Source: Aureispira sp964445645 (lineage in GTDB: Bacteria > Bacteroidota > Bacteroidia > Chitinophagales > Saprospiraceae). Taken from it: DNA of 64,000 nt. The first letter of the stretch is position 1, and every line of letters begins with the position of its first letter. Under the pieces are notes generated by a model, which had not been told where the DNA came from, made no database searches, and was given only the letters and a program-made list of their open reading frames with translations. The stretch lies in NCBI GenBank assembly GCA_964445645.1, contig CAYULH010000002.1, forward strand, positions 62,001 to 126,000, given 5' to 3'. Positions 26,065 to 35,624 of the stretch are shown piece after piece. A program made the position numbers and the translations under genes.

Positions 26065-27405
26065 TTATTTGCCCAAAGCTTTATCCAATGCCGCTTTGGC
26101 CAGCACCAAATCATATAAGGCATTCAAGCGGTTGGCCTGTGTTCTGTACAATTCTTGTTCTGCCTGTGTCATCTCTAAGCTAGAACCAACCCCCTCGCGA
26201 TACTTGATACGAGTGGTTTCGAGTATACGCTCGGCCAAGGCCAAATTCTCATCTTGATTTTCTAGGCTTTTTTTGGCATTCTTATAATTGGAGCGTGCAT
26301 TGAGCACTTCCAATTGAATACCACGCTCCAAATCGGCCAATTGCAATTCAAATTTAGCAATATCAATTTTTGCACGCTTAATCTTGGCCGCTTTGTCCAA
26401 GCCATCAAAAATAGGCACATTCAAGGTAGCCCCCACAATGGTAATAGGAAAAAAGCCGGGTTCATCGCCGTTAAACAAGTCATTGCGTTGCAATTGTTGT
26501 TGGTGCGTAAAAAAAGCGGTAAGATTGGGCAAATATCCTGTATTAAAACGCTTTACATTCAGTTCATTGAGCGCAATGGTTTGTTGGAGAATATCTGTTT
26601 CTATTCGACTATCATATCGAATATCCCCTTCCAAATCTTCTGTTTCTACCAAGGTAATAACATCTTCCAAGTTTTCAGTCAGCACAATACTGTCCTGTAG
26701 TGGATAATTCATTTGGAACTTGAGCACATTCTTAGCCAATTGCATCTGACGTTCTAATGTTTCTAATTGTACTTGCAAATTGGACAAGGATAAATCTAGG
26801 CGATCGACATCCAAACGCTCTACCATACCATTCTCATAAAAAGCATTGGTCTCAAACCTAATTTTCTTCAGATTCTCAATATTCAATAACAATACTGCTC
26901 GGTTTTCTTCTACTAATAAGGCTTGCAGATAAGCTTGTACTACATTATACTTAATATCATAAACCTTTAGATCGGCCTGACGCTTGGTCATATCTAACAA
27001 CCCTTTGGATGCCTTGAGCCCTACAAAATAAGAACCATCAAATACCAAGGTACTCACTGTAATAGAAGGCGTGAGATTGTGACGGGTACCAAACTGTACT
27101 TCTGAAAAGCCGGGTGGTGGCGGTGGAAGCCCCGGAATTGCAAAGGCATCATTGGGCAATAATTGGGTAGGAATGTCAATGTAATAGTTGTAATCAACCT
27201 TGGCATTGACCTTGGGAATACCGATGGCAGTGTACTCCTGCACATCTGCCTTGGCGCGAGCAATATCCAATTGGGCATCTCGCACACTATTGCTGTTGGA
27301 CTGGGCATAGTTAATAGCTTCTGACAAAGAGAATTCCTCCACTGTCTGCGCTTGCATATTAACTACTAAAAATAGTGCGGTTAATAAAGTGCTTGTTGTT
27401 TTCAT
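26065..27405 (-). CDS. TolC-family outer-membrane efflux channel
   Basis: A 446-aa outer-membrane factor with a signal peptide ending at NMQAQ (about 20). Two OEP repeats of long helices are visible, with the usual YQAN/Q-E-L-Y pattern toward the end (MTQAEQELYRTQANR near 405-420). The repeat halves are about 30-230 and 235-440. Forms the trimeric exit duct for the RND pump encoded next. It begins 58 bases after the tetR stop, so the four genes are a single transcription unit. Confidence 0.94.
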   Translation of the reverse strand: MKTTSTLLTALFLVVNMQAQTVEEFSLSEAINYAQSNSNSVRDAQLDIARAKADVQEYTAIGIPKVNAKVDYNYYIDIPTQLLPNDAFAIPGLPPPPPGFSEVQFGTRHNLTPSITVSTLVFDGSYFVGLKASKGLLDMTKRQADLKVYDIKYNVVQAYLQALLVEENRAVLLLNIENLKKIRFETNAFYENGMVERLDVDRLDLSLSNLQVQLETLERQMQLAKNVLKFQMNYPLQDSIVLTENLEDVITLVETEDLEGDIRYDSRIETDILQQTIALNELNVKRFNTGYLPNLTAFFTHQQQLQRNDLFNGDEPGFFPITIVGATLNVPIFDGLDKAAKIKRAKIDIAKFELQLADLERGIQLEVLNARSNYKNAKKSLENQDENLALAERILETTRIKYREGVGSSLEMTQAEQELYRTQANRLNALYDLVLAKAALDKALGK

Positions 27406-27462
27406 ATTGTAGAATAAGTCGTCAATTCGACTATAATTTAAATGATTTTGGTTTGACTATTT

Positions 27463-28089
27463 TTAATGAATATCATTGGTAGGGTCTATATTATTCCCCA
27501 ATTTTTGTAATAAAGCGCGCCCTTTGTCCGAAACAATAGCGTTAATATGATATTTGGCAAACTCGCTGTGTAGTACAGATGGTGAAAACTGTGCTGTTGG
27601 AAAAAGATCCATATCAGTCAGAATAAGCATCAAACTTATATGAATACGCGCCACCAACTCCACATTCAGATCGGCTCTATACACCCCCTCCTCTACTCCT
27701 TTTCGTAAATTCTTGACCACCATTTCCAACATTTCCTTTTTATGAAAATTGTCGAGCAATTCCCATACAGGACGATGGTATTTTTTGAGATCAAACAATA
27801 ATGAGGGATTCATATCATTCATCTGCCTTTGGGCATAAACACTCATTTTGAGCAAAGCTTCTAAGGCATTTTCTGCCCCATCTACAATGGCCAAGCACTC
27901 TTTCTTATCCTCTTGTACATGACGTTGTACAATTTGTTGAACCAAATCGCGCTTATTTTCTACATGCACATACAGTGTTTTTTTTGACATTCCCAAATCA
28001 CGGGCAATATCAGCCATCGTAACACTACGAACACCATATTTGTGAAAGAGTCCTTCTGAGGTTTCTAATATTTTTGTTAATTCATCCAA
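27463..28089 (-). CDS. TetR/AcrR-family repressor of the efflux operon
   Basis: A 208-aa regulator with an N-terminal TetR HTH (about 5-50; VTMADIARDLGMSKKTLYVH is the helix-turn-helix) and a helical ligand domain. Only a TTG at 28089 can start the HTH in frame: upstream in-frame codons reach a TAA with no ATG. It heads the tetR-tolC-adaptor-permease operon and most likely represses it. A 10-base palindrome sits in the spacer of a strong candidate promoter whose -7 box overlaps this TTG, which argues for autoregulation but also raises doubt about the exact start of translation. Confidence 0.9.
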   Translation of the reverse strand: MDELTKILETSEGLFHKYGVRSVTMADIARDLGMSKKTLYVHVENKRDLVQQIVQRHVQEDKKECLAIVDGAENALEALLKMSVYAQRQMNDMNPSLLFDLKKYHRPVWELLDNFHKKEMLEMVVKNLRKGVEEGVYRADLNVELVARIHISLMLILTDMDLFPTAQFSPSVLHSEFAKYHINAIVSDKGRALLQKLGNNIDPTNDIH

Positions 28090-28118
28090 ATTTAAACTAC
28101 TTATATCTAATTAGACAA
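28087..28118 (-). promoter_or_regulatory. Candidate tetR-operon promoter
   Basis: On the minus strand: TTG (28118-28116), a 21-base spacer, TAAATTTG (28094-28087), matching the Bacteroidota consensus. It overlaps the assigned TTG start codon, implying a leaderless message or an error in one of the two calls. Confidence 0.45.
28106..28115. promoter_or_regulatory. Palindrome TCTAATTAGA, candidate TetR operator
   Basis: A perfect 10-base palindrome within the promoter spacer of the efflux operon, in the position expected of an autoregulatory operator. Short and AT-rich, so it may be chance. Confidence 0.35.
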
Positions 28119-28408
28119 TCATTAAGAGAATTATTACTGTATTATCAGTACTTATACTTCATTTACTGATCTCCAAAATTTATATCAAGGCAAGTTTATT
28201 GCGGCGTGAAGGTAATTACAAACCCAAGGAAACCCAAATGTTTTCTAAAGTTTCCACAGTTTTTTTTTATTTTTTTAACAAAATCTTGTGATTCATTAAA
28301 AGTTCAATAGTTTGGCTTAAAATTTTCTTTGATTTCTTTATTTTTAAGCACCTAAGTACATTCTCAAACATTAACCTAGTTTTTAGCCATCTAATAGCCA
28401 CCTGTACT
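28119..28408. other. Divergent gap, tetR / lipoprotein
   Basis: The remaining gap of about 290 bases (319 between the two genes). AT-rich, with several T and A tracts and no reading frame. No clear promoter found for the right-hand gene. Confidence 0.4.
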
Positions 28409-29125
28409 ATGAAACAAACACTACTTATTTATTGTTTTTTGGGAATTTGCCTCCTTTCATCTTGTTCTTCTTGTGGAGACAAAAACGGTGGTGCGCTCAG
28501 TGGTGCTGATGGCGAAACAACGATTGCAGAGGGATTGTACACCACCCCAGAAGAACGCCTACAAGCGGAAATCAATTTGATGATTGATGAACAAATCGAA
28601 GTTTCCAATGCTATCCATTCCAACCGTGTACTCACCATGATTGCCGGTTTTGAATTGGGCATGTCTAGAAGTGAAGTAAAGAAACACTTCTTGAATATGA
28701 AACAAAAGAAACATCTGATTCGGGTACGCAAACGCAACAAAGGCTCCAAAAAAGTATACGAATATGTTTATCCCTTGCCACTTGAGAGCGGCCCTGCCAA
28801 TACACAGTTCAATTTTGAGCATCAAAGAGGTGGAGGCGTATACAAATTGATTTGCGAACCCAGCAAACCTCGTCGTCAAACCAAAGCTACGTTCTTGGCA
28901 GAGGTACACCAACTACTAACAGAGTGGTATGGCCCTCACAATTTCCAATTGCCCAAACAGCATGGCTGTGAACGTTATGTTTGGATTGCAGGCAACCGCC
29001 ACCTCGATCTGTATGCCACTGCCAAAGATGTGAAGTTTGCCTATACTGACCTCAAAGTGGAAATTCCGCCCAATATCGAAGGAGGAGGAACAGAACGCCC
29101 TACTAGCGAGCATTTATTACAATAA
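28409..29125 (+). CDS. Lipoprotein of unknown function
   Basis: A 238-aa lipoprotein with an N-terminal signal and lipobox LLSSC (Cys19), followed by a Cys/Gly-rich flexible stretch. The mature part is Lys/Arg-rich, with strands around 80-200, including GMSRSEVKKHF near 89-99, a pattern seen in many small envelope proteins with one alpha/beta domain. I do not recognise the family. Two cysteines beyond the lipobox lie in SSCGDK and in the C-terminal half. It is alone in its orientation between the efflux operon and dut, separated by more than 200 bases from dut. Confidence 0.75.
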   Translation: MKQTLLIYCFLGICLLSSCSSCGDKNGGALSGADGETTIAEGLYTTPEERLQAEINLMIDEQIEVSNAIHSNRVLTMIAGFELGMSRSEVKKHFLNMKQKKHLIRVRKRNKGSKKVYEYVYPLPLESGPANTQFNFEHQRGGGVYKLICEPSKPRRQTKATFLAEVHQLLTEWYGPHNFQLPKQHGCERYVWIAGNRHLDLYATAKDVKFAYTDLKVEIPPNIEGGGTERPTSEHLLQ

Positions 29126-29346
29126 ATAACAGGTAATTCTCTTTAGAAACTCCACGTATACTTTTTTATTCTCCTATCCGCTCTTTTGACTTTAGTTGTT
29201 TCCAACTAAGTAATACAATCATTCGTCTTGTTAGAACTACATTTAGCAACTTCGTTCTAAAAAATCTTACTATCTTGCGACTGTTACAAGAACTACTTAT
29301 TTTATAACAATTGATTACCTGATACTTTTTGTAAGGTATTGATAAT

Positions 29347-29781
29347 ATGAAAATAAAAATAATCAACCACTCTAACAATCCACTCCCTCACTATGCCACT
29401 AGTGGTAGTGCTGGTATGGATTTGCGTGCTCATCTGTCTGATGCTGTAATCCTAAATCCTCTGGAACGCCGTGTTATTCCAACAGGTTTATCTATAGAAT
29501 TGCCACAGGGCTATGAAGCACAAGTACGACCAAGGAGTGGGCTGGCACTCAAAAAAGGATTGTCTATCCCTAATGCCCCCGGTACTATTGACAGTGATTA
29601 TCGGGGCGAAATTGGTGTCATTGTCATCAACTTATCTAATATACCCGTCACCATTGACCCATCTGAACGAATTGCCCAATTGGTAATTGCCAAACACGAA
29701 ACTGTTGAATGGCTGCCCGTAGAAGAACTAACAAATTCTGAGCGTGGAGCAGGAGGCTATGGAAGTACAGGAAAAATATAA
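29347..29781 (+). CDS. dut: Deoxyuridine 5'-triphosphate nucleotidohydrolase
   Basis: Trimeric dUTPase that splits dUTP to dUMP and PPi, keeping uracil out of DNA and feeding dTMP synthesis. All five motifs are present in 144 aa: GSAGMDLRAH (1), RPRSGLALK (2), GTIDSDYRGEIGV (3, catalytic Asp and Tyr), ERIAQLVI (4) and ERGAGGYGSTG (5, the flexible P-loop-like arm). Standard length. It precedes a sugar nucleotidyltransferase by 135 bases on the same strand. Confidence 0.97.
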   Translation: MKIKIINHSNNPLPHYATSGSAGMDLRAHLSDAVILNPLERRVIPTGLSIELPQGYEAQVRPRSGLALKKGLSIPNAPGTIDSDYRGEIGVIVINLSNIPVTIDPSERIAQLVIAKHETVEWLPVEELTNSERGAGGYGSTGKI

Positions 29782-29916
29782 GCTATTAATTCACCTTCCC
29801 CACAAGTAATTAGATAGAATACACCCTAATTGCGACCTCAATTTTTGAAGGGATAACCAGAAAAACTGTATCTCAGCTCTTGTTATACCTTAAATTTAAT
29901 TGTCAATAATAAATTT

Positions 29917-30921
29917 ATGAAAATTATTATACCTATGGCCGGTCGAGGTACTCGTTTACGTCCTCATACGCTCACTGTGCCCAAACCATTGGTTGAAATT
30001 GCTGGAAAATCTATTGTACAACGCCTTGTAGAAGACCTTGCAGCAACGTATGGCCAAGCTATTGAAGAAATTGCTTTTGTCACGGGTGATTTTGGACAAC
30101 AAGTAGAAAAGGCATTGGTTGCTTTGGCCGAAAGCCTTGGGGCTAAAGGCTCCATTCATCATCAACACGAAAAATTAGGTACTGCTCATGCCATTATGTG
30201 CGCCAAGGAGCATCTTCACGGAAAGGTGATTGTGGCCTTTGCCGATACGCTGTTCAAATCAGACTTTGTATTAGATACAGAACAAGAAAGTGTATTGTGG
30301 GTACAACAAATAGAAGACCCTTCGGCTTATGGTGTGGTAACACTAGACAAAGAAGGTTATGCAACTGGCTTTGTTGAAAAACCAACTACCTTTGTCTCTG
30401 ACTTAGCCATTATTGGTATTTATTATTTCAAACACGCCGAAGTGCTGCGTGAAGAATTACAATACTTGTTGGACAATGATATGCGCTACAAAGGGGAATA
30501 CCAAATTACAGATGCCCTAGAAAACATGCGTAAAAAAGGGGTAAAATTCCGTACACAAGCTATTCAGGAATGGCTAGATTGTGGCAATAAAAATGCAGTG
30601 GTCTATGCTACAGAACGCGTGCTAGAAATCAAGAAAGATGCTGCTACTACTGCTAATAGTGTCACTACCGAAAATTCTACCATTATCCCTCCTTGCTTTA
30701 TTGATAACAATGTTGTTATCAAAAATTCAGTCATTGGGCCTTATGTTTCTATTGGCCGAAATACAGTCATTGAGAATTCTATCATTTGCAAGAGCATCAT
30801 ACAAGACCATGCTGTGGTTAATAATGTAGTTACCCAAAACTCCATGTTGGGTTCTCATACGGAATATATTGCCAAGCAATCTGAACTAAGTTTAAGCGAT
30901 TTTTCTAAATTTAGACAATAA
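29917..30921 (+). CDS. Sugar nucleotidyltransferase with left-handed helix tail
   Basis: A 334-aa protein. Residues 1-240 form the nucleotidyltransferase fold with signature MAGRGTRLRPHTLTVPKPL (7-25), as in glucose-1-phosphate thymidylyltransferase, GlmU and mannose-1-P guanylyltransferase. Residues from about 255 form hexapeptide-like coils (IENSIICKSIIQDHAVV and similar) of a short left-handed beta-helix. It makes a nucleotide sugar for envelope polysaccharide, but which nucleotide or sugar cannot be read from the sequence. Order dut-nucleotidyltransferase-TPR-DUF4292 recurs in Bacteroidota, as I recall it. Confidence 0.88.
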   Translation: MKIIIPMAGRGTRLRPHTLTVPKPLVEIAGKSIVQRLVEDLAATYGQAIEEIAFVTGDFGQQVEKALVALAESLGAKGSIHHQHEKLGTAHAIMCAKEHLHGKVIVAFADTLFKSDFVLDTEQESVLWVQQIEDPSAYGVVTLDKEGYATGFVEKPTTFVSDLAIIGIYYFKHAEVLREELQYLLDNDMRYKGEYQITDALENMRKKGVKFRTQAIQEWLDCGNKNAVVYATERVLEIKKDAATTANSVTTENSTIIPPCFIDNNVVIKNSVIGPYVSIGRNTVIENSIICKSIIQDHAVVNNVVTQNSMLGSHTEYIAKQSELSLSDFSKFRQ

Positions 30922-31273
30922 AGGTATTCATCACCATCTGTTTTACTAAAAACGCATCTAATTGATTATAAGCCCCTAACAGTGTCTTTGGGTAAAATAC
31001 GGCTCGTTTAGCTTTCTATTAGAATAGATCTTTCTTAAAACAGTGTAAAAATTTGCGGCGTGTTGGACTTTTATGAACCTTAAGCAGCCAAATATATTTA
31101 TACAAGTGGGTTGAGTAATAACAATAGATTAACAACTTTGTATAATTTTTTGGATAAGATTTTGTATCTTATTATGGTATACCTCTTTGACGATCACGCA
31201 TTTTTAAACCTTTCAATTTTCTTGTTATTAAATATATTTTAAGGTTAGTGATTTTTTTATAAATTGAAACTAT
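30922..31273. other. Gap, nucleotidyltransferase to TPR gene
   Basis: About 350 AT-rich bases without reading frame. A run near 31135-31170 (TTTG and a TAAGATTTTG) loosely resembles a promoter but does not match the spacing well. Nothing else seen. Confidence 0.4.
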
Positions 31274-33001
31274 ATGTGCAAAAGGTTCACTACTACATGG
31301 ACAACTATCATTTTATTGGCTGTACTGGCAATGGCCTCAACAGCTACTGCTCAAACAAAAAAACGCCCTAAAGAAAGTACTATTCTATTAGAGAAATTAT
31401 TTATTGAAGCCAATAAAGAAAAGCTATTAGGCAATGTAGAAGAGGCCATACAACGCTACTGGGAGGTATTGCAAAAAGACAATACCAATGCTCCCTCCAA
31501 TTATGAATTGGCGCGCTTGTACCAAAAACAAGAAGACTGGAGCAAAGCTGCACTGCGTGCAGCACGGGCAGTAGAACTAGATGAAAACAACTTGGATTAC
31601 AATAAGTTGTATGCAAAATTACTGGAAAGAGAAGGCAATTATAAAAAAGCTGCTGACTTGTATGCTCATCTCAGTGATGCTTATCCATCTAATGAGGCAC
31701 TCTATACAGAATGGGCCTACTACCTAACCAAATCTGGCAAACCAGATCAAGCCATCAAAGTATACAATGCCCTAGAAAAACGTATGGGGGTGAGAGAGGG
31801 AACCTCTATGCGTAAGTACAAGCTCTACATGAAAATGGGCAAAATCAAAAAAGCAAGTCAAGAAATTGAGCAATTAATTGAAGCTTTTCCCTCAGAGCCT
31901 GAATACCTCATTCGATTGGCCAATTTCTATGCTTCTACAGAGGACTTAGAACGTTCTAAGGAACTGTACAAACAGGCTTTGGAACTTGACCCCAACAACC
32001 CAACGGCCAATATGGCTATGGTAGAGTTCTTTATACAAAATGGTGATACTAGTCGTTATCTCAATGCTTTGCTCAATACTTTTGACAACCCCAATCAGGA
32101 TTTATTAACCAAAGTAGAAACCCTAAAACGCTTGGTAGAAGGGGTAGAACAACAAAAAATCAGTGAGCAGTATGCTGCTGATATTAACAATTTGAGCAAA
32201 AAACTTGTATTGGTTCACCCCAATAGCAGCTCGGCCAATACCCTACACGGAAGAATGTTGTACAGAGCCAAAGCTTACAAACAGGCCGCCCATGCTTATG
32301 AAACCGCCTTGCAGTTTGCCATCAATGATCTCCATGTCTGGAAACGCTTATTGGAGTGCTTGCACAAAAGTAACAACCAAAAAGACTTGCAAAAATACGC
32401 ACAGCAATTTATTGATGTTTATCCCAGCCAAGCGGTCAGCTATTACTATATGGGCATAGCTCATTACCAGCAAGCCGCCTATCCAAAAGCCATCAAAGCA
32501 CTACAAGAGGCCCTGTTTATCGACCCCAACAATATGGACTTGCAAGGTAATGCCTTGAGGTATCTAGCCAAGACCTATGATGCCCAAGACGATATTCCTG
32601 CGGCCGAAAAAGCATTTAATGAAGCCATCTTAATGGCGCCTCAAAATCTGGACATCATCCATGATTATGCCTACAGCCTCATCAAACACAAAAAAGAATT
32701 GCCCAAAGCAGCAACACTCCTAGAAGGCATTCTAGCCAAAGAACCTTCCAATTATCAATATAAAAATACACAGGGTTGGCTCTACTACAAACAAGGCAAT
32801 TACAAGGAAGCCCAGCAAACAATAGCACCTACTTTGGAACAAATACAAGAACAACCTGCTCTATTAGAACGTTATGGTGATGTTTTATTTAAATTGGGAA
32901 AAGTAGATACGGCTGTTGAATATTGGCAAAAAGCACTAAACAATGGCTCCTCTTCTACTCAATTGCCCCAAAAAATTTCAACCCGTCAATTGTATGAATA
33001 G
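31274..33001 (+). CDS. Exported tetratricopeptide-repeat protein
   Basis: A 575-aa protein with a signal peptide (about 1-26, cleaved near ATAQ) followed almost wholly by TPR helices, about a dozen or more units, with the periodic A/L/Y-A-x-x-P pattern (for instance DPNNPTANMAM and DPNNMDLQG). It is probably a periplasmic or outer-membrane-linked scaffold. The C-terminal 8 bases overlap the start of the DUF4292 lipoprotein gene. The pair is likely cotranscribed, and both probably serve envelope assembly. Partner proteins unknown. Confidence 0.85.
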   Translation: MCKRFTTTWTTIILLAVLAMASTATAQTKKRPKESTILLEKLFIEANKEKLLGNVEEAIQRYWEVLQKDNTNAPSNYELARLYQKQEDWSKAALRAARAVELDENNLDYNKLYAKLLEREGNYKKAADLYAHLSDAYPSNEALYTEWAYYLTKSGKPDQAIKVYNALEKRMGVREGTSMRKYKLYMKMGKIKKASQEIEQLIEAFPSEPEYLIRLANFYASTEDLERSKELYKQALELDPNNPTANMAMVEFFIQNGDTSRYLNALLNTFDNPNQDLLTKVETLKRLVEGVEQQKISEQYAADINNLSKKLVLVHPNSSSANTLHGRMLYRAKAYKQAAHAYETALQFAINDLHVWKRLLECLHKSNNQKDLQKYAQQFIDVYPSQAVSYYYMGIAHYQQAAYPKAIKALQEALFIDPNNMDLQGNALRYLAKTYDAQDDIPAAEKAFNEAILMAPQNLDIIHDYAYSLIKHKKELPKAATLLEGILAKEPSNYQYKNTQGWLYYKQGNYKEAQQTIAPTLEQIQEQPALLERYGDVLFKLGKVDTAVEYWQKALNNGSSSTQLPQKISTRQLYE

Positions 33002-33755
33002 GTTTCTACTTGGCTTATTAGGATGCTGTTTTTGGGCCTTTACTGCTTGCAAAACCCCTTCTGTGGCAACAGATACACCTCGTCCAACCAAAAAAACAGC
33101 AAAATTTCTCTTGCGACAATTGGACAAACAACAATTGCAGTATCAATGGTTTGGTTGTCGTGCCAAGATCAAAGTAGATAGTGAAAAACAGGATGTTGTT
33201 TTTTCGGCGGCCTTGCGTATGCAAAAAGATAGCTTGATTTGGGTGCGTATCAAGAAAATGAACGTGGAAGGTGCTCGTATCAAAATCACCCCACAAAGCA
33301 TTGAAATTCTCAATCGTCAAGAAAGCCAATACATCAAGCGGCCTTTTTCTTTTATCAAGGAAGAATATGGCTTGGATATTAGTTTTGCACAATTGCAAGA
33401 AGCCCTACTGGGCAATCCTATTCTGTACCAAGATCGCACCCTATTAAGTGATGTAGCCGAAAATCGCCTGCTCCTCAAAACACCCCCCAACCAAAAGGAG
33501 GTGCTAAAATTATTCTTGCGTGCTTCTGATTTTCTCTTGGACGAATTGCGTGGTTCTGTAGAGGGCAGTAGCCTCACCATCAACTACATGGATTATGAGC
33601 TGGTACAGGAGCAACAAATTGCTACCAAAAAAATCATTCACATAGATAGCAAAGATGTGGGCGTAGTAGACATCAATCTCAAATTTTCGGGTATGGTGTT
33701 GGATGAAGTGCAAAAAGTAGGTTTTACAGTTCCTAGTTCTTATGAGCATTTGTAA
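32994..33755 (+). CDS. DUF4292 lipoprotein
   Basis: A 253-aa lipoprotein of the DUF4292 family, found mainly in Bacteroidota. I start at ATG 32994 (inside the TPR stop, ATGAATAG) instead of the earlier ATG at 32943. The later start gives a clean signal (NRFLLGLLGCCFWAFTAC, Cys19 as lipid site), while the longer one has a 17-residue extension out of keeping with the family. The rest is a beta-rich domain resembling LolA/LolB-like lipoprotein folds. In relatives an M23 (EnvC-like) peptidase often follows; here the next gene is on the opposite strand. Role in outer-membrane assembly is plausible but unproven. Confidence 0.85.
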   Translation: MNRFLLGLLGCCFWAFTACKTPSVATDTPRPTKKTAKFLLRQLDKQQLQYQWFGCRAKIKVDSEKQDVVFSAALRMQKDSLIWVRIKKMNVEGARIKITPQSIEILNRQESQYIKRPFSFIKEEYGLDISFAQLQEALLGNPILYQDRTLLSDVAENRLLLKTPPNQKEVLKLFLRASDFLLDELRGSVEGSSLTINYMDYELVQEQQIATKKIIHIDSKDVGVVDINLKFSGMVLDEVQKVGFTVPSSYEHL

Positions 33756-33815
33756 TACCAATCCATATTTAGAAGTAGGATAATAGGTTCAAAGAGATTG
33801 GATGTGGGTACAAGG

Positions 33816-34625
33816 CTAATGCCAATGATCGAGCAAGGCCATCAAGTCCCCTTCTTTGAAGGTTATGCCCAACTCTTGCTTTATTTTTTGATTGCTAATA
33901 ATCTTGTACGCCAATGGGCTGCTGGTTTCTGCCACTGCAGGCTGCAATCCCAATGCTTGAGCAGCCTTGGGATAAAATTCCATCTTGAGTGGATGGCTAT
34001 CAGCACAGGCATTTACCACCTCGCCCCAGTAGTTTTGTGCTAATATTTGATGAATACACTGCAAACAATCTACCCGATGAATCAAATTGATGGGTGCTTC
34101 ACTTTGCTTAATTATGCCCGAACGTTGAAAAAAACGGCCGGGATGACGCTCACCTCCAATCAACCCTGCAAATCTCAAGATCGTAACCTCAAAGCCTTGG
34201 GCTTGCTGCAAGGCTTGTTCACTCTTGTATAGAATATGGTCTTTTTGCTCCACGCCTTCCTCCTCTGTTACCACTCTATTAAGATCGGGATAAACCGAGG
34301 TAGAACTTACAAATAATACCTGCTGAATGGGAGCAGCCGCAATTAAGGGCAGCAAACTGGCAAATTGCTCACGGCTAGGTTCTGAGCGATCGGGGGGGAT
34401 ATTGATAATCAAAATATCGGCCTGCGAAAAAGCATCCCAATCCCCTGTTACTTCCTCCGACTGCACTCGCAATTGAACCACTCTAGAGTGGTTCTGCTTC
34501 AATTGTTCATAACGTTCTACAGAAGCCGTAGAAAGTTGAGTAACATAGCCCTTTTGTTCTAAATAAGAAGATAAAGATGCGCCCAACCAACCTGCCCCCA
34601 AAATGCTCACTCTTGTTGGTATCAT
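33816..34625 (-). CDS. Rossmann-fold NAD(P)-binding protein, YeeZ-like
   Basis: A 269-aa protein with an N-terminal dinucleotide-binding motif GAGWLGASLS (10-19), and an SDR/epimerase-like layout including a TSVYP strand-turn near 110. It resembles the YeeZ/NAD-dependent epimerase-dehydratase family; the usual extended-SDR Tyr-x-x-x-Lys catalytic pair appears weak or absent, so the enzymatic role is unclear. No signal peptide. It lies 2 bases after the stop of the exported protein encoded upstream and is likely cotranscribed with it. Confidence 0.8.
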   Translation of the reverse strand: MIPTRVSILGAGWLGASLSSYLEQKGYVTQLSTASVERYEQLKQNHSRVVQLRVQSEEVTGDWDAFSQADILIINIPPDRSEPSREQFASLLPLIAAAPIQQVLFVSSTSVYPDLNRVVTEEEGVEQKDHILYKSEQALQQAQGFEVTILRFAGLIGGERHPGRFFQRSGIIKQSEAPINLIHRVDCLQCIHQILAQNYWGEVVNACADSHPLKMEFYPKAAQALGLQPAVAETSSPLAYKIISNQKIKQELGITFKEGDLMALLDHWH

Positions 34626-34627
34626 AA

Positions 34628-35338
34628 TTAGGATTGAGATTTTTTGGCAGCATCCTTGGCGGCTTTTGCTTTTTGCTTGGCCTCATATTCCAAGGCACGC
34701 TCCAAGAAAATGGTGAATTTTTGATTTAATTGTACTACAGCCTTGGCAGCACGAGGCGCATTTACCTCATTGACCCAAGAGGCACGTATAGCCACATAAT
34801 AGGGAAAAGGCTCTACCAGTTTTTCTTCCAAACGCTGCACACGCAACACATCAAAGGGAAAATCTGCTCCTTTTTCCTTAAAACTAGCAATAAAAACATG
34901 CGCTTCTGTTAGCTTAATACTAGGATCTACTTCCCCTTTCTCATTTACAAAAATGCCTTCTCTTACCCCACTTGCCAATGCCTTGCTACTTGTATCATAC
35001 AACACATAAACAGGACAAAAATCAAAATTATTCAAAAAACTACCTTTCAAACTCTCATTAAAAGCATCTCTACGTGCTATGGTGGCATCATAAATGGCTT
35101 GGTGGCGCTTGCGTTGAGCCTTGGTTAGCTTGGAGCTTTGCAAAGTGCGCTCCATAATAGTCAGTTTGCGATGGTTGGTTTTGAGGCGCAACACAACCGC
35201 TCCATTGTTTTTTAGCTCTTGAATAGAACGGGCTGCAAAATCTTGACGTTCCTTGAGCAAGGGCATATCATCACGCTGGCCCCACAGACTTGTTTGCCAA
35301 CCACACAACAGCACAAAAAACAATAGTTGATACTTCAT
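34628..35338 (-). CDS. Exported protein of unknown function
   Basis: A 236-aa protein. I start at 35338, where the frame begins with a signal peptide (MKYQLLFFVLLCGWQTSLWG, cleaved after about residue 20), not at 35383, whose extra 15 residues precede the signal. The mature part has a helical Lys-rich segment (about 40-75), a mixed alpha/beta middle and a Lys/Ala-rich C-terminal helix. Family not recognised. It is followed after 2 bases by the YeeZ-like gene. Probably periplasmic. Confidence 0.72.
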   Translation of the reverse strand: MKYQLLFFVLLCGWQTSLWGQRDDMPLLKERQDFAARSIQELKNNGAVVLRLKTNHRKLTIMERTLQSSKLTKAQRKRHQAIYDATIARRDAFNESLKGSFLNNFDFCPVYVLYDTSSKALASGVREGIFVNEKGEVDPSIKLTEAHVFIASFKEKGADFPFDVLRVQRLEEKLVEPFPYYVAIRASWVNEVNAPRAAKAVVQLNQKFTIFLERALEYEAKQKAKAAKDAAKKSQS

Positions 35339-35530
35339 AATTCTCTCTTTTAAACAGATGGATATTTCTTGCAAAAACATCAAAAACTAATCCAAGTTTA
35401 GCTTGTTAAGAGAAGTATAAATAGCTAGACTACTCTCTACTAGAATTAGGGGTCTTGTACTTTTTTTTTATCTTAGCTATCTCATTGTTGATACGGCATA
35501 CACGCCCATTCGGCACTACTTTGAAGCTAC

Positions 35531-35562
35531 TTGTTTATATTTCATAAAGTTGCAAATCTTTG
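35531..35562 (+). promoter_or_regulatory. Candidate promoter for the moxR/Bat cluster
   Basis: TTG (35531-35533), a 21-base spacer, AATCTTTG (35555-35562), one base from the -7 consensus. A leader of about 55 bases would result. Confidence 0.35.
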
Positions 35563-35624
35563 TTGAGTTGTGATTATCTTTTTATAATAACCACACAAAG
35601 ATTTCTATTACTGTTAAAATCATT

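Noticed and set aside
29166..29378. A 70-aa minus-strand frame upstream of dut
   Set aside because: Runs across the dut start, is AT-rich, has no family features and no matching neighbours.
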